From Archaeoglobus sp. UBA230 (GTDB lineage Archaea; Halobacteriota; Archaeoglobi; Archaeoglobales; Archaeoglobaceae): DNA of 43,586 nucleotides. Below are positions 34,196 through 41,481 of the stretch, in pieces. Location of the stretch: NCBI GenBank assembly GCA_002507545.1, contig DAVR01000019.1, forward strand, positions 1-43,586. The letters are read 5' to 3'. The notes beneath the pieces were generated by a model. The model had not been told where the DNA came from. It worked only from the letters and a program-made list of their open reading frames with translations, and did not search any database. How positions within the stretch are numbered: position 1 is the first letter of the stretch; each line of letters starts with the position of its first letter. Position numbers and translations under genes: made by a program.

Positions 34196-34411
34196 TTAAT
34201 CCAAATATCCAAGGGCTCTAAGCCTTTCCTTAACCTTTTCTTCCTCCTCTTCCGTAAATACTTTCTCTTCTTCTTCCTCCAAGCTTGCGAGAACTTCTCT
34301 GAGCACGTAAGTTACATACTCGTCAACTGAGCTGAACTCTGTGTCTCTTATTCTTTCCTCAATTTTATCGTAAACATCTCTTGGTATCTTAACTTCAACC
34401 TCATCCGCCAT
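34196..34411 (-). CDS. Ribbon-helix-helix (CopG-like) small protein with acidic tail
   Basis: The 71-aa protein opens with VEVKIPRDVYDKIEERIRD and then VDEYVTYVLREVLASL, the ribbon-helix-helix (CopG) pattern, followed by a glutamate run and VKERLRALGYLD. It may regulate its own operon. The C-terminal 'ERLxaLGYL' resembles the tail found on many sulfatase/alkaline phosphatase family proteins. ATG 34411 lies about 25 bp from TATA-like TTTTTATACT, so it is leaderless and probably begins the phosphodiesterase-cysC operon. Confidence 0.78.
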   Translation of the reverse strand: MADEVEVKIPRDVYDKIEERIRDTEFSSVDEYVTYVLREVLASLEEEEEKVFTEEEEEKVKERLRALGYLD

Positions 34412-34604
34412 AGTATTAAAGTTTCAGGAGAGTATAAAAACTTGGCCGTTCCATCATTGTGTTAATTCCCACCTCCAACTTGCACTCTATCCAGCTTCAA
34501 ACTTAAGGGATTCAGAAATTAGCGTTTAAGCTGCTTTTTTAGCTCAACCGACTCCGCTGCTTCTTTACCCCACTCTTTTACCCTTTCTTTTACCCTTAAC
34601 CCAG

Positions 34605-34630
34605 ATAAATTTTTAAAATAAATTTTTAAA
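34605..34630. repeat. Tandem 13-bp repeat ATAAATTTTTAAA x2
   Basis: Two exact adjacent copies of ATAAATTTTTAAA (34605-34617 and 34618-34630). The second copy's TTTTTAAA is about 27 bp before ATG 34653, so the repeat doubles a TATA-like box. Confidence 0.7.
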
Positions 34631-34652
34631 TATAATCTCGTAAACAAGTATT

Positions 34653-35069
34653 ATGGATATTATAAGGGGTATTAAATATTTACTTCTGGTGTCAATTTAC
34701 TCTTTTCATGTTATACACCTTAATACTATAAAATAATACTATAATATAAGCGGCGAGGCATTTCTTCCGGAAGGCTACTACGAGGCTGCCGGAGATTGTG
34801 CACCGAAAGCACATACAGTCGAACTTGATAACGGTGATCGGATTGCTGTTGAGACTACAATGCTGACGAAGAACCATTACAACCCTCCGGGGATCATTGA
34901 CGCTAAGAACAGCTATTACTACAATCCTCCAAAGTTGTACGAGAATCCGGGGCAAGCGATCAGCTTCATGAACGACATAATGTACCCCGGCTATCCAAAG
35001 TGGACTATGGACGAGATAGACTGGTGGAACTCAGAGCCATTTTCGGAAAAGTTCATGGGGTGGAAGTGA
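34653..35069 (+). pseudogene. Broken gene remnant, same frame interrupted by one stop
   Basis: From ATG 34653 the frame gives 27 residues (hydrophobic: IKYLLLVSIYSFHVIHL) to TAA at 34734, then the same frame is open for 110 codons to TGA at 35067-35069. The second part (FLPEGYYEAAGDCAPKAHTV, later NHYNPPGIID, NSYYYNPPK, DWWNSEPF) reads like the C-terminal end of a larger, Trp/Tyr/Pro-rich enzyme, but I do not recognise the family. An internal ATG at 34860 would give a 69-aa fragment. Best read as a truncated remnant of a lost gene rather than a functional one. Confidence 0.45.
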
Positions 35070-35085
35070 GTTAAATCAAAGCTAA

Positions 35086-35096
35086 ACCTTTAAAAC
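35086..35096 (+). promoter_or_regulatory. TATA box of pcc1-pfdB
   Basis: CTTTAAAACCC is centred about 25 bp before GTG 35116, which has no SD. This fits a leaderless pcc1 transcript. Confidence 0.5.
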
Positions 35097-35115
35097 CCAA
35101 AAACCAAGGTCGAAC

Positions 35116-35340
35116 GTGAAAGCTGAGATCAAAATTGACGGGATTGATGAGGCTATATTTAAAAGCATAAGGCAGGAGGAAAAGAGATCCATAAGCAGGG
35201 CAAAGGTTTATCAATCTGGAGAAAAGCTGATATTAGAAATTGAAGCTGAGGATGTTTCAGATTTAAGAGCAGCCATAAACTCTTGGCTGCGACTAATCAA
35301 AATGTGTGTAGAGATAAACGAGGTGTTGAGAAATGGGTGA
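35116..35340 (+). CDS. pcc1: KEOPS complex subunit Pcc1
   Basis: Pcc1 is the dimerising subunit of the KEOPS complex that makes the tRNA modification t6A. The 74-aa protein fits: an N-terminal strand, SISRAKVYQSGEKLILEIEA and a long helix DVSDLRAAINSWLRLIKMCVEI. The GTG start is leaderless-like. It overlaps prefoldin beta by 8 bp, the usual archaeal order. Confidence 0.85.
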   Translation: MKAEIKIDGIDEAIFKSIRQEEKRSISRAKVYQSGEKLILEIEAEDVSDLRAAINSWLRLIKMCVEINEVLRNG

Positions 35341-35683
35341 ACTTCCCCCGCAGGTTCAGAATCTGGTTGCACAGCTCCAGCAGTTGCAGCAGCAGTTACA
35401 GGCTGTAATCACTCAGAGAGCGCAGGTTGAAGCATTGCTGAGGGATGCTGAGCAGGCTTTAGAGGAGCTTCAGAAGGTAGATGATGACTCGCCGGTTTAC
35501 AAGGCAGTTGGCAACGTGCTGGTTAAGGAGAAGAGAGAAGATGTGATAAAGGAGCTAACTGAGAAAAAGGAAACCTACGAGATAAGGATAAAGACCCTCC
35601 AGAGACAGGAGGAAAAGCTTAGAGAGAGATTTGCAGAAACGCAGAAGAAGCTCCAGAGTATGCTCAGTCCTCAGGCAGGATAG
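35333..35683 (+). CDS. pfdB: Prefoldin beta subunit
   Basis: The 116-aa protein has the beta-prefoldin pattern: two long coiled-coil helices (QNLVAQLQQLQQQLQAVITQR at the start, ELTEKKETYEIRIKTLQRQ at the end) around a beta-hairpin with SPVYKAVGNVLVKEKREDV. It forms the hexameric chaperone with alpha subunits, delivering unfolded proteins to the thermosome. Its end overlaps the opposing small gene by 20 bp. Confidence 0.93.
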   Translation: MGELPPQVQNLVAQLQQLQQQLQAVITQRAQVEALLRDAEQALEELQKVDDDSPVYKAVGNVLVKEKREDVIKELTEKKETYEIRIKTLQRQEEKLRERFAETQKKLQSMLSPQAG

Positions 35684-35996
35684 CGTTGAGGATTTCTGAA
35701 AGCAATTTTTTGTCAATATTTCTGCTTATCCTCAAAAATTTTCCTTCAAAGGCAACGAATCCTCTGCTAAATCGCCAAGCAGTTTTGAAGGGATGTACTT
35801 TGCATTTTCTTCCACCAAAGCTCCTGAGATCACTCTCTCTCAAACTTTTGTCCAGCTTTACAGTGAAAGATAGATCATCGCCCACGGCTATAACATTCCC
35901 ACAACTCTCCCTCAATCTGCTCTGAAGCTCCCATGGCTTCCAGTCTTTGGAATTCGCTATATCGTATAGGTCAAGCAGCGTTTCTTTCAACCCCAT
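35664..35996 (-). CDS. Unknown 110-aa protein divergent from pus10
   Basis: I do not recognise this family. The protein has helices (KETLLDLYDIANSKDWKPWE) and a strand-rich second half (DDLSFTVKLD, KCKVHPFKTAWRFSRGFVAFEGKFLRI). The start is put at ATG 35996: the palindromic TATA TTTAAA centred at 36020.5 is 24.5 bp away. The longer reading from GTG 36062 would overlap pus10 by 18 bp and has no promoter. The gene is convergent with pfdB. Confidence 0.7.
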   Translation of the reverse strand: MGLKETLLDLYDIANSKDWKPWELQSRLRESCGNVIAVGDDLSFTVKLDKSLRESDLRSFGGRKCKVHPFKTAWRFSRGFVAFEGKFLRISRNIDKKLLSEILNAILPED

Positions 35997-36016
35997 GTCC
36001 AATCTGATAAAAGCAG

Positions 36017-36024
36017 TTTTAAAT
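36017..36024. promoter_or_regulatory. Palindromic TATA box shared by pus10 and the divergent 110-aa gene
   Basis: TTTTAAAT, with the palindromic core TTTAAA (36018-36023) centred at 36020.5, is 24.5 bp from both start codons: ATG 35996 on the minus strand and GTG 36045 on the plus strand. Neither start has an SD. Confidence 0.65.
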
Positions 36025-36044
36025 TCATTTTCCAAACTAAACAC

Positions 36045-37154
36045 GTGCGCCTCTGCAGGCACTGTCTCTCAGCGATTGGAGAAGGAGAACTTTCGGAAGA
36101 ATGTGAGGCATGCTGCAACGTATTCAACAGGATCAATGAGTTTGCAGAAAAAATAGTGCAAAAGCTCTCAGAGTATGAGTTTAGGACTTTCAACATTGGA
36201 AGTAGAGAATGGGGAAGTGCAAAGGCTTTACACGAGCTGATGGAGAGGAAAGGGGTTGAATACGACCTAAAGAAGGAATTTAACGAGCGTCTTGGAAGAA
36301 AAATTTCAGAGTTGAGTGGCAAAGTCAGAAGCCTAAACCCGGAAATAAATGTAATTTTCGATCTGGAAACTTTCGATTTCGAACTCCAGATAGGATCGGT
36401 TTACATTTATGGAAGGTACATCAAGCGAGTCAGGAACATCTCGCAGACAAGGTGGATATGTGGTTTTTGTGGGGGTAAGGGATGTGAGATGTGCAACTTT
36501 ACGGGAAAGAAGTATGGAACATCTGTGGAGGAAATAATCTCAACTCCAGCTACCAGAATTTTCGAGGCAAAGGATGCGAAGCTGCATGGTGCCGGGCGTG
36601 AAGATGTTGATGCCAGAATGCTTGGCAGAGGTAGACCCTTCGTGCTTGAGTTGATAGAGCCAAGAAAGAGGTTTGTTGAGCTGAGTAAGGTAGAGAAGGC
36701 GATCAACGAGTATGCAGGAGGGAAGGTTAAGGTTTTTGGATTGGAATATGCTGACTCGAAAAGGGTTAGAGAGGTTAAGATGGAAAGGCACAGGAAGAAG
36801 TATAGAGCCAAGGTCGTGTTTGAAGATGACATTGATACTGAAAACCTGCTGAATGCTATTGAAGGGCTTAGGGGAGTGGAAATCAGGCAGAGAACACCAA
36901 AGAGGGTTGCTCACAGAAGAGCGGATAAGGTGAGGGTGAGGAAAGTTTACGACATAAAGCTCCTTTTCCACAGGGAAAAAGTTGCGGTTATGGAGATTGA
37001 AGCCGATGCCGGACTGTACATTAAGGAATTGGTAAGTGGAGATGAAGGGAGGACTCGTCCAAGTCTATCTTCGGTTACTGGAATAAACTGTAAGGTTGAA
37101 AAACTCGACGTTATAGATGTTTTTGATTCTTACTCCACCTCTACAAGCGAGTAA
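36045..37154 (+). CDS. pus10: tRNA pseudouridine synthase Pus10
   Basis: Pus10 makes pseudouridine 54 (and often 55) in archaeal tRNA. The 369-aa protein has an N-terminal Cys-rich region (CRHC, CEAC), a THUMP-like domain, a CGFCGGKGCEMCNFTG zinc motif at about 139-154 and the catalytic Asp motif GREDVDARMLG at 184-194. A C-terminal part (RRADKVRVRKVYD, GLYIKELVSGDEGRTRPSL) is also typical. GTG 36045 is leaderless-like. Its 3' end overlaps the DUF362 gene by 25 bp in convergent orientation. Confidence 0.95.
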   Translation: MRLCRHCLSAIGEGELSEECEACCNVFNRINEFAEKIVQKLSEYEFRTFNIGSREWGSAKALHELMERKGVEYDLKKEFNERLGRKISELSGKVRSLNPEINVIFDLETFDFELQIGSVYIYGRYIKRVRNISQTRWICGFCGGKGCEMCNFTGKKYGTSVEEIISTPATRIFEAKDAKLHGAGREDVDARMLGRGRPFVLELIEPRKRFVELSKVEKAINEYAGGKVKVFGLEYADSKRVREVKMERHRKKYRAKVVFEDDIDTENLLNAIEGLRGVEIRQRTPKRVAHRRADKVRVRKVYDIKLLFHREKVAVMEIEADAGLYIKELVSGDEGRTRPSLSSVTGINCKVEKLDVIDVFDSYSTSTSE

Positions 37155-38218
37155 TCGAGGTTTCCAAGCCCCATCTCGCTTGCATACTCCAGCATCCTGT
37201 CAACATCAGTCCATGGCCAGAACCTTTCCTTTTCAAGCAGAGCACCACTGACAGCCTCCGCTTTTCTATACAGGTCAACGCTTGCCTTGTCAATTGCCAC
37301 CATATCCTTTGATGCCATTATACCCAGATCAGAAACCACAGGGATATCGCTGAAGGGGTGACAGTCGCAGTGGGGTGTAATTTCCACAAGGAAATTCAGG
37401 TAGGCAAATTTGCTGTTGGCATTCAGAACGCCCCTTGCACATTCAACCACCCTCTCTCCAACCTCTCTGCCAAAAACCCAGTAAAGATTGACGGCATCAT
37501 CCTCACATACCTCCGCACAGCCTGTGCATTTCAAACATTTTTCCTCCACGATCTTGTAATCTTCGATTGCCTTTGTCGGGCAGATTTCAACACATTTGTC
37601 ACATTTCGTGCAATTCTCGTTTATCTCCGGGAATCTCGACATGTGTATGTCAAATTTTGATGGTTTTGCCACACACCCCACGCCAACATTTTTAATGCTC
37701 CCCCCAATCCCTGCCTGCATGTGGAGCTTGAAGTGTGTAACGCAAATCACTGCGTCACATTCAGCAATTGCCTTCGCCACGCAAACTTTACGGATATATT
37801 TTCCATTTACAGGCACTTCAACAAAATCAAACCCCAACAATCCGTCTGCAATCAATATCGGAGCTTTAACTGTCTGCTGGGTGTATCCGTTTTCCTCTGC
37901 TATCTCCAACCTGCCAAATGCTGAACTTCTCAGCCTTGTCAGCCCCAACCCCGTTGTTTCGGTGACAAAGGGTCGCCCTCCCAACTCTCTAACCTTCTCA
38001 ACAACCGCCCTGAGAAAAACACTCCTTACTGTTTTCGTAGTTCCTCTCTCACCAAAATGTGTTTTTACAGCCACCAGATCGCCTTTTGAAATTATATCAA
38101 GAACGCCACTCTCATCAATCAACCTATTGAGCTTGCTAACCATGCTGAGCTGAGGCTGATACCACTTCGCAGGGTCGGTAACTTCCGCCCTTGGATTTAC
38201 ATAAAAAACGTTGCTCAT
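37130..38218 (-). CDS. DUF362 protein with ferredoxin domain
   Basis: The 362-aa protein has a DUF362 domain (KTHFGERGTTKTVRS, VICVTHFKLHMQAGIGGSIKN, GVGCVAKPSKFDIHMS) and an inserted 2[4Fe-4S] ferredoxin unit (CTKCDKCVEICP and CLKCTGCAEVC at about 196-235). The family probably handles electron transfer or an iron-sulfur-dependent reaction. The exact role is unknown. It is the second gene of a unit whose first is the RecA-like ATPase at 38215-38799, with a 4-bp overlap. Confidence 0.85.
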   Translation of the reverse strand: MSNVFYVNPRAEVTDPAKWYQPQLSMVSKLNRLIDESGVLDIISKGDLVAVKTHFGERGTTKTVRSVFLRAVVEKVRELGGRPFVTETTGLGLTRLRSSAFGRLEIAEENGYTQQTVKAPILIADGLLGFDFVEVPVNGKYIRKVCVAKAIAECDAVICVTHFKLHMQAGIGGSIKNVGVGCVAKPSKFDIHMSRFPEINENCTKCDKCVEICPTKAIEDYKIVEEKCLKCTGCAEVCEDDAVNLYWVFGREVGERVVECARGVLNANSKFAYLNFLVEITPHCDCHPFSDIPVVSDLGIMASKDMVAIDKASVDLYRKAEAVSGALLEKERFWPWTDVDRMLEYASEMGLGNLDYSLVEVE

Positions 38219-38799
38219 AAACTTTCAAGCAACATCCTCCTTATAATATCTTTCGCCTCCTCAAAACCAAATTCGTTTTTCTCAAGCGGGATGCTTGATT
38301 TGACGACCCTGACAGAATTGCCCTCATTCTCGACAATATTCGGGAAAAACATGGAGATTGAGACCTCAACACTTTTTTCGTGGGCATATTTAACGAGAGA
38401 GAATATGCTGTGAGATTCCTCATTCTCAACCCTTACGAGGATTGTCCTTAAAAAGTGTAAAAGCCTCTGGTAGCTGTGATAGATCAAAAGACCAGAAATC
38501 GAGTTCATAACGAGGAGATACTTCCCATCAATACTGTCAAGGACCTTATTCACTGCAAGGCTGACCTCGTTCAGGTTTAGCGGGTTGGAAACTACAATAT
38601 CTCTCTCCCCTCCACCATTTTTTTTGCCCCAAGTGAAGGTGTCAATAATCCATACGTCCTCTCTTCCAAGCCTTTTTCTGACAAACTCGGCACTGGATAA
38701 TGTTGTAACCCACACTACATTGTCAAATTCATTTGACACTGATTCAAGTATTTTGCATTTTCCAGTTCCCGGTGGTCCACTGATCAGTAAATGAGTCAT
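38215..38799 (-). CDS. RecA/RAD55-like P-loop ATPase with unusual Walker A
   Basis: The 194-aa protein has GPPGTGKCKILE at residues 8-19: a Walker A motif in which the usual Ser/Thr after the lysine is Cys. VWIIDTF and YLLVMNSISGLLIYHSY follow like RecA-fold Walker B and later strands, close to RAD55/KaiC-like proteins. Loss of Ser/Thr suggests weak or no Mg-ATP hydrolysis. SD GGGGAG lies about 7 nt before ATG 38799. It overlaps the DUF362 gene by 4 bp. Confidence 0.65.
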   Translation of the reverse strand: MTHLLISGPPGTGKCKILESVSNEFDNVVWVTTLSSAEFVRKRLGREDVWIIDTFTWGKKNGGGERDIVVSNPLNLNEVSLAVNKVLDSIDGKYLLVMNSISGLLIYHSYQRLLHFLRTILVRVENEESHSIFSLVKYAHEKSVEVSISMFFPNIVENEGNSVRVVKSSIPLEKNEFGFEEAKDIIRRMLLESL

Positions 38800-38869
38800 T
38801 TGGTACTCCCCGCGTAAATGTTGACTATGGTGCTCAAAGGGATTTTAAACTTTTGCGATTCAATATTTT

Positions 38870-39556
38870 ATGATGAGAAGAGTTGTTATTAATGACGTAA
38901 TTCTAACTCCAGAAAAAGCCGCGATTATCGGTAACACTGCAATTATTGCTGATCTTCATCTTGGATTTGAAAATGTGATGCAGAATAAAGGCGTTGCCAT
39001 TCCGAGAATGCAAGTTAAGGAGATTGTAAGGAATGTAAAGAAAATAATTGATAGACACAACATCAATAGACTGATAGTTGCGGGAGACCTCAAACACGAA
39101 TTTAGCAAGAATTTACCATACGAGTGGGAGGATGTGAGAGAATTCATTGAGTCTGTTGATGTAGAACTTGAAGTCGTGAGAGGGAACCACGACAATTTTC
39201 TGGCTGCTATTCTGGCAGAGTATGGGATAGAGTTGAGGGAGCACGTTAAGGTTGACAAATACTACGTTATTCATGGTCACAAGGATTTGGAATTTGAAAG
39301 AGTTATAATAGGGCATGAGCATCCTGCGATCAAGGTCAGGGTAAGAGGGGGTCTGTATAACTTCCCGTGCTATCTCGTTGCAGATGATGCCAAAATAGTC
39401 TTACCTGCCTTCTCACCGCTAATGAGTGGTAGCGATGTCCTTCAAAATTCTTTTCTTTCTCCTGTGTTAAACAAAGCAAAAAGAATTGAAATCTACGCTG
39501 TTGAAGACGAGGTGTTATACCTCGGAAGCTTGAGAGACTTAAAGAAGATAATTTAG
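38870..39556 (+). CDS. Calcineurin-like metallophosphoesterase
   Basis: The 228-aa protein has all five metallophosphoesterase motifs: ADLHLG, VAGDLKHE, VRGNHDN, VIHGHKD and IIGHEHP. It resembles the archaeal phosphoesterase family (COG1407) often linked to Lhr-type helicases in other genomes; here the two are about 6.5 kb apart. ATG 38870 (or 38873) lies 24-27 bp from TTTTAAA, suggesting leaderless mRNA. Its stop abuts the purD stop. Confidence 0.92.
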   Translation: MMRRVVINDVILTPEKAAIIGNTAIIADLHLGFENVMQNKGVAIPRMQVKEIVRNVKKIIDRHNINRLIVAGDLKHEFSKNLPYEWEDVREFIESVDVELEVVRGNHDNFLAAILAEYGIELREHVKVDKYYVIHGHKDLEFERVIIGHEHPAIKVRVRGGLYNFPCYLVADDAKIVLPAFSPLMSGSDVLQNSFLSPVLNKAKRIEIYAVEDEVLYLGSLRDLKKII

Positions 39557-41002
39557 TCATTCCTCAACATCAAGACCGATCGTTTTTCTATATCTCATAC
39601 CCGGAAAGCTGATTTTGCTCGAAGCTGCATATGCCCTTTCTCTCGCCTCCTCTATACTCTTCCCCATCCCTACCACTGTCAGAACTCTACCCCCCGTAGT
39701 AACATACCCGTTAGTCTTTTCGATACCATTTGCATAAACTATCGCCTCCTTCATTGCATCCTCCAAACCACTTATCGGCTGGCTCGTGTAATGATTAGCA
39801 GGATAACCGGGCTTCAACCCTTCTCTACCCTTCAACGCACCGCTCACAGCACACACAGCAACGCACCAGTCGCTACTAAACTTTATATCAGCGTTTTCGA
39901 GCTCTCCCTCGACTATCGCCATCGAAATCTCAGCTATATCACTCTCAAGTCTCGGAAGCTTTGCTTCAGCACCCGGATCACAATCCCTTACGTTTATCTC
40001 CAAAACCTTTGGGATTAGCTCCCCCTCCTCTTCCACAAGCATTATGACCGGATAAAGCACACCTCTGAATTCAACCCCTTCAAGCTCCCTGAATTTTGTT
40101 ACTATTGGCTCAACCACAATCTCCATTATCCTGCTCTCAATCTCCGCATCCACATCTGGATGAGGGCTTACTGCGCCCATACCCCCGGTGTTAGGATTGA
40201 CAAGCTTTCCTTCCCTGAAAAGCTGCTCGATCTGTGCTTTCGTGTAGAATTTTCTTGTAAGGCCAATGTAGAAGTCTCTCAGACCCTCTATATCGTCACT
40301 GTCGAAGGCTCTCTTATAGTCCTTCGCATGTCCAAAGGGCTTAACGGTTTTTCCGTCACTAACAGCAGTAAAGGCTACCTCTATCCCCCTCAACCTCTCC
40401 TCAACGACGATTCTGTTTCCAGCCTCTCCAAACTTCTTCTGAACCATTATCTCGTCCACAGCCCTAAAAGCTTCCTCGATGGACTCGCAGACGTAAACAC
40501 CCTTTCCTGCTGCAAGCCCATCAGCCTTTACGACGATTCCATCTTCGAAGTTTTCCCTGATATACTCCTTAGCCTCCTCTGGATCATCAAAGTTCGTATA
40601 TTCTGGGATTGGAACTCCAATTTTTTTCAAAAAGTCCTTTGCCCAGCACTTACTCGCCTCAAGTATTGTAGCCTCTTTTTTTGGCCCTATTGCGACAATT
40701 CCCTCCTCTTCAAGCCTGTCAACCAAACCGAGGCTGAGGGGCTCTTCGGGTCCAATATAAACAAGGTCAACTTCAGCATATTTGGCGAATTTTACGATTT
40801 CGCTGATGGCCCTGATTGAAGGTATCTTTTCTCCATTCAGCTTCGCAATTTTACATTTTTCAAAAAACTCGCTCCCACCATTTCCGGGAGCGACGTAAAC
40901 TTCCTTAACTCTTGCACTTCTTGAGAAAGCATGAGCAATTGCGTTACCTCTACCACCAGCATCAACCACGAGAACCTTCATGGTATTTTTTATCTCCTCC
41001 AT
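39557..41002 (-). CDS. purD: Phosphoribosylamine-glycine ligase
   Basis: PurD joins phosphoribosylamine and glycine in purine synthesis. The 481-aa protein has an N-terminal segment KVLVVDAGGRGNAIAHAFS, an ATP-grasp core (VVKADGLAAGKGVYVC), GTGGMGAVSPHPDV-like NPNTGGMGAVSPHPD and VLEINVRDCDPGAEAKL. ATG 41002 is 24 bp from TATA-like CATAAATT and suits a leaderless mRNA; ATG 40981, with upstream GGAGGAG, gives the usual bacterial-like start. It stands alone, convergent with the phosphoesterase. Confidence 0.95.
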   Translation of the reverse strand: MEEIKNTMKVLVVDAGGRGNAIAHAFSRSARVKEVYVAPGNGGSEFFEKCKIAKLNGEKIPSIRAISEIVKFAKYAEVDLVYIGPEEPLSLGLVDRLEEEGIVAIGPKKEATILEASKCWAKDFLKKIGVPIPEYTNFDDPEEAKEYIRENFEDGIVVKADGLAAGKGVYVCESIEEAFRAVDEIMVQKKFGEAGNRIVVEERLRGIEVAFTAVSDGKTVKPFGHAKDYKRAFDSDDIEGLRDFYIGLTRKFYTKAQIEQLFREGKLVNPNTGGMGAVSPHPDVDAEIESRIMEIVVEPIVTKFRELEGVEFRGVLYPVIMLVEEEGELIPKVLEINVRDCDPGAEAKLPRLESDIAEISMAIVEGELENADIKFSSDWCVAVCAVSGALKGREGLKPGYPANHYTSQPISGLEDAMKEAIVYANGIEKTNGYVTTGGRVLTVVGMGKSIEEARERAYAASSKISFPGMRYRKTIGLDVEE

Positions 41003-41084
41003 TATATTCCGTTTTCGGTTTCTAATTTATGAAATAATTAATATGCGTTTTTAATTACAAATAGAACCTGCGTAAAAATAACAA

Positions 41085-41095
41085 AACTTAAATAG
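41085..41095 (+). promoter_or_regulatory. Promoter of the A-type ATP synthase operon
   Basis: The TATA-like ACTTAAATAGG is preceded by an A-rich BRE-like AACAAA. Transcription would start near 41115, leaving a leader of about 37 nt that holds the SD AAGGTGG of atpH. Confidence 0.45.
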
Positions 41096-41151
41096 GCTAC
41101 GGTTAGGCTTTCGATGTCTTTGAAGTGTAGAATTTAGTCAAGGTGGTTACC

Positions 41152-41481
41152 ATGGATAGGACAGAAATTCTTGAGAGAATTAAAGATGCAGAGATTAAAG
41201 TTGAAGAAAGTATCAGGGCTGCTGAGGAAGAAAAGAAAAACAAAATTCTCGAAGCAAAGATGAAGGCAAGGGAAATTATTGAGAGTGCCGAGGCTGAAGC
41301 TGCTAAAGTCAAAGAGGAGATACTCAACAATGTAAAAGCAGAGATAGAGAAAGAGAAAGAAGAAATAAAGCAAAAGAAAGCAAAGGAAATAGAGGAGTTC
41401 GAGAAAAGCGGAAAAGACAACATAATGAAAGCTGTAGATTTTCTCTATAACGAGTTTGTAGGGATGGTGGAGCATGCTTAA
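41152..41481 (+). CDS. atpH: A-type ATP synthase subunit H (peripheral stalk)
   Basis: The 109-aa protein is almost entirely one Glu/Lys/Ala-rich coiled coil (residues 10-95), as in AhaH, which pairs with subunit E in the peripheral stalk. ATG 41152 follows SD AAGGTGG by about 5 nt. It overlaps atpI by 8 bp and heads the ATP synthase operon, the usual archaeal order H-I-K. Confidence 0.85.
   Translation: MDRTEILERIKDAEIKVEESIRAAEEEKKNKILEAKMKAREIIESAEAEAAKVKEEILNNVKAEIEKEKEEIKQKKAKEIEEFEKSGKDNIMKAVDFLYNEFVGMVEHA

Larger units (their letters stand above)
34412..35115. other. Gene-poor stretch with tandem repeat and broken gene remnant
   Basis: This 704-bp interval has no intact gene. It contains the promoter of the minus-strand RHH gene at its left end (TATA near 34436), a minus-strand fragment of about 25 charged residues ending at 34519 (VKERVKEWGKEAAESVELKK) without a start codon, a 13-bp tandem repeat (34605-34630), and an interrupted coding region (34653-35069). 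Its left half is AT-rich, its right half less so, suggesting a join or insertion/deletion point. Confidence 0.5.

Noticed and set aside
34519-34600. Short minus-strand frame with VKERVKEWGKEAAESVELKKQLKR-type sequence
   Set aside because: Charged and helix-like, but with no start codon upstream and no SD. Too short to call a gene; mentioned only in the gap description.
35997-36062. Longer N-terminus for the 110-aa gene from GTG 36062
   Set aside because: It would overlap the pus10 start and skip over the shared TATA box; no promoter fits that start.
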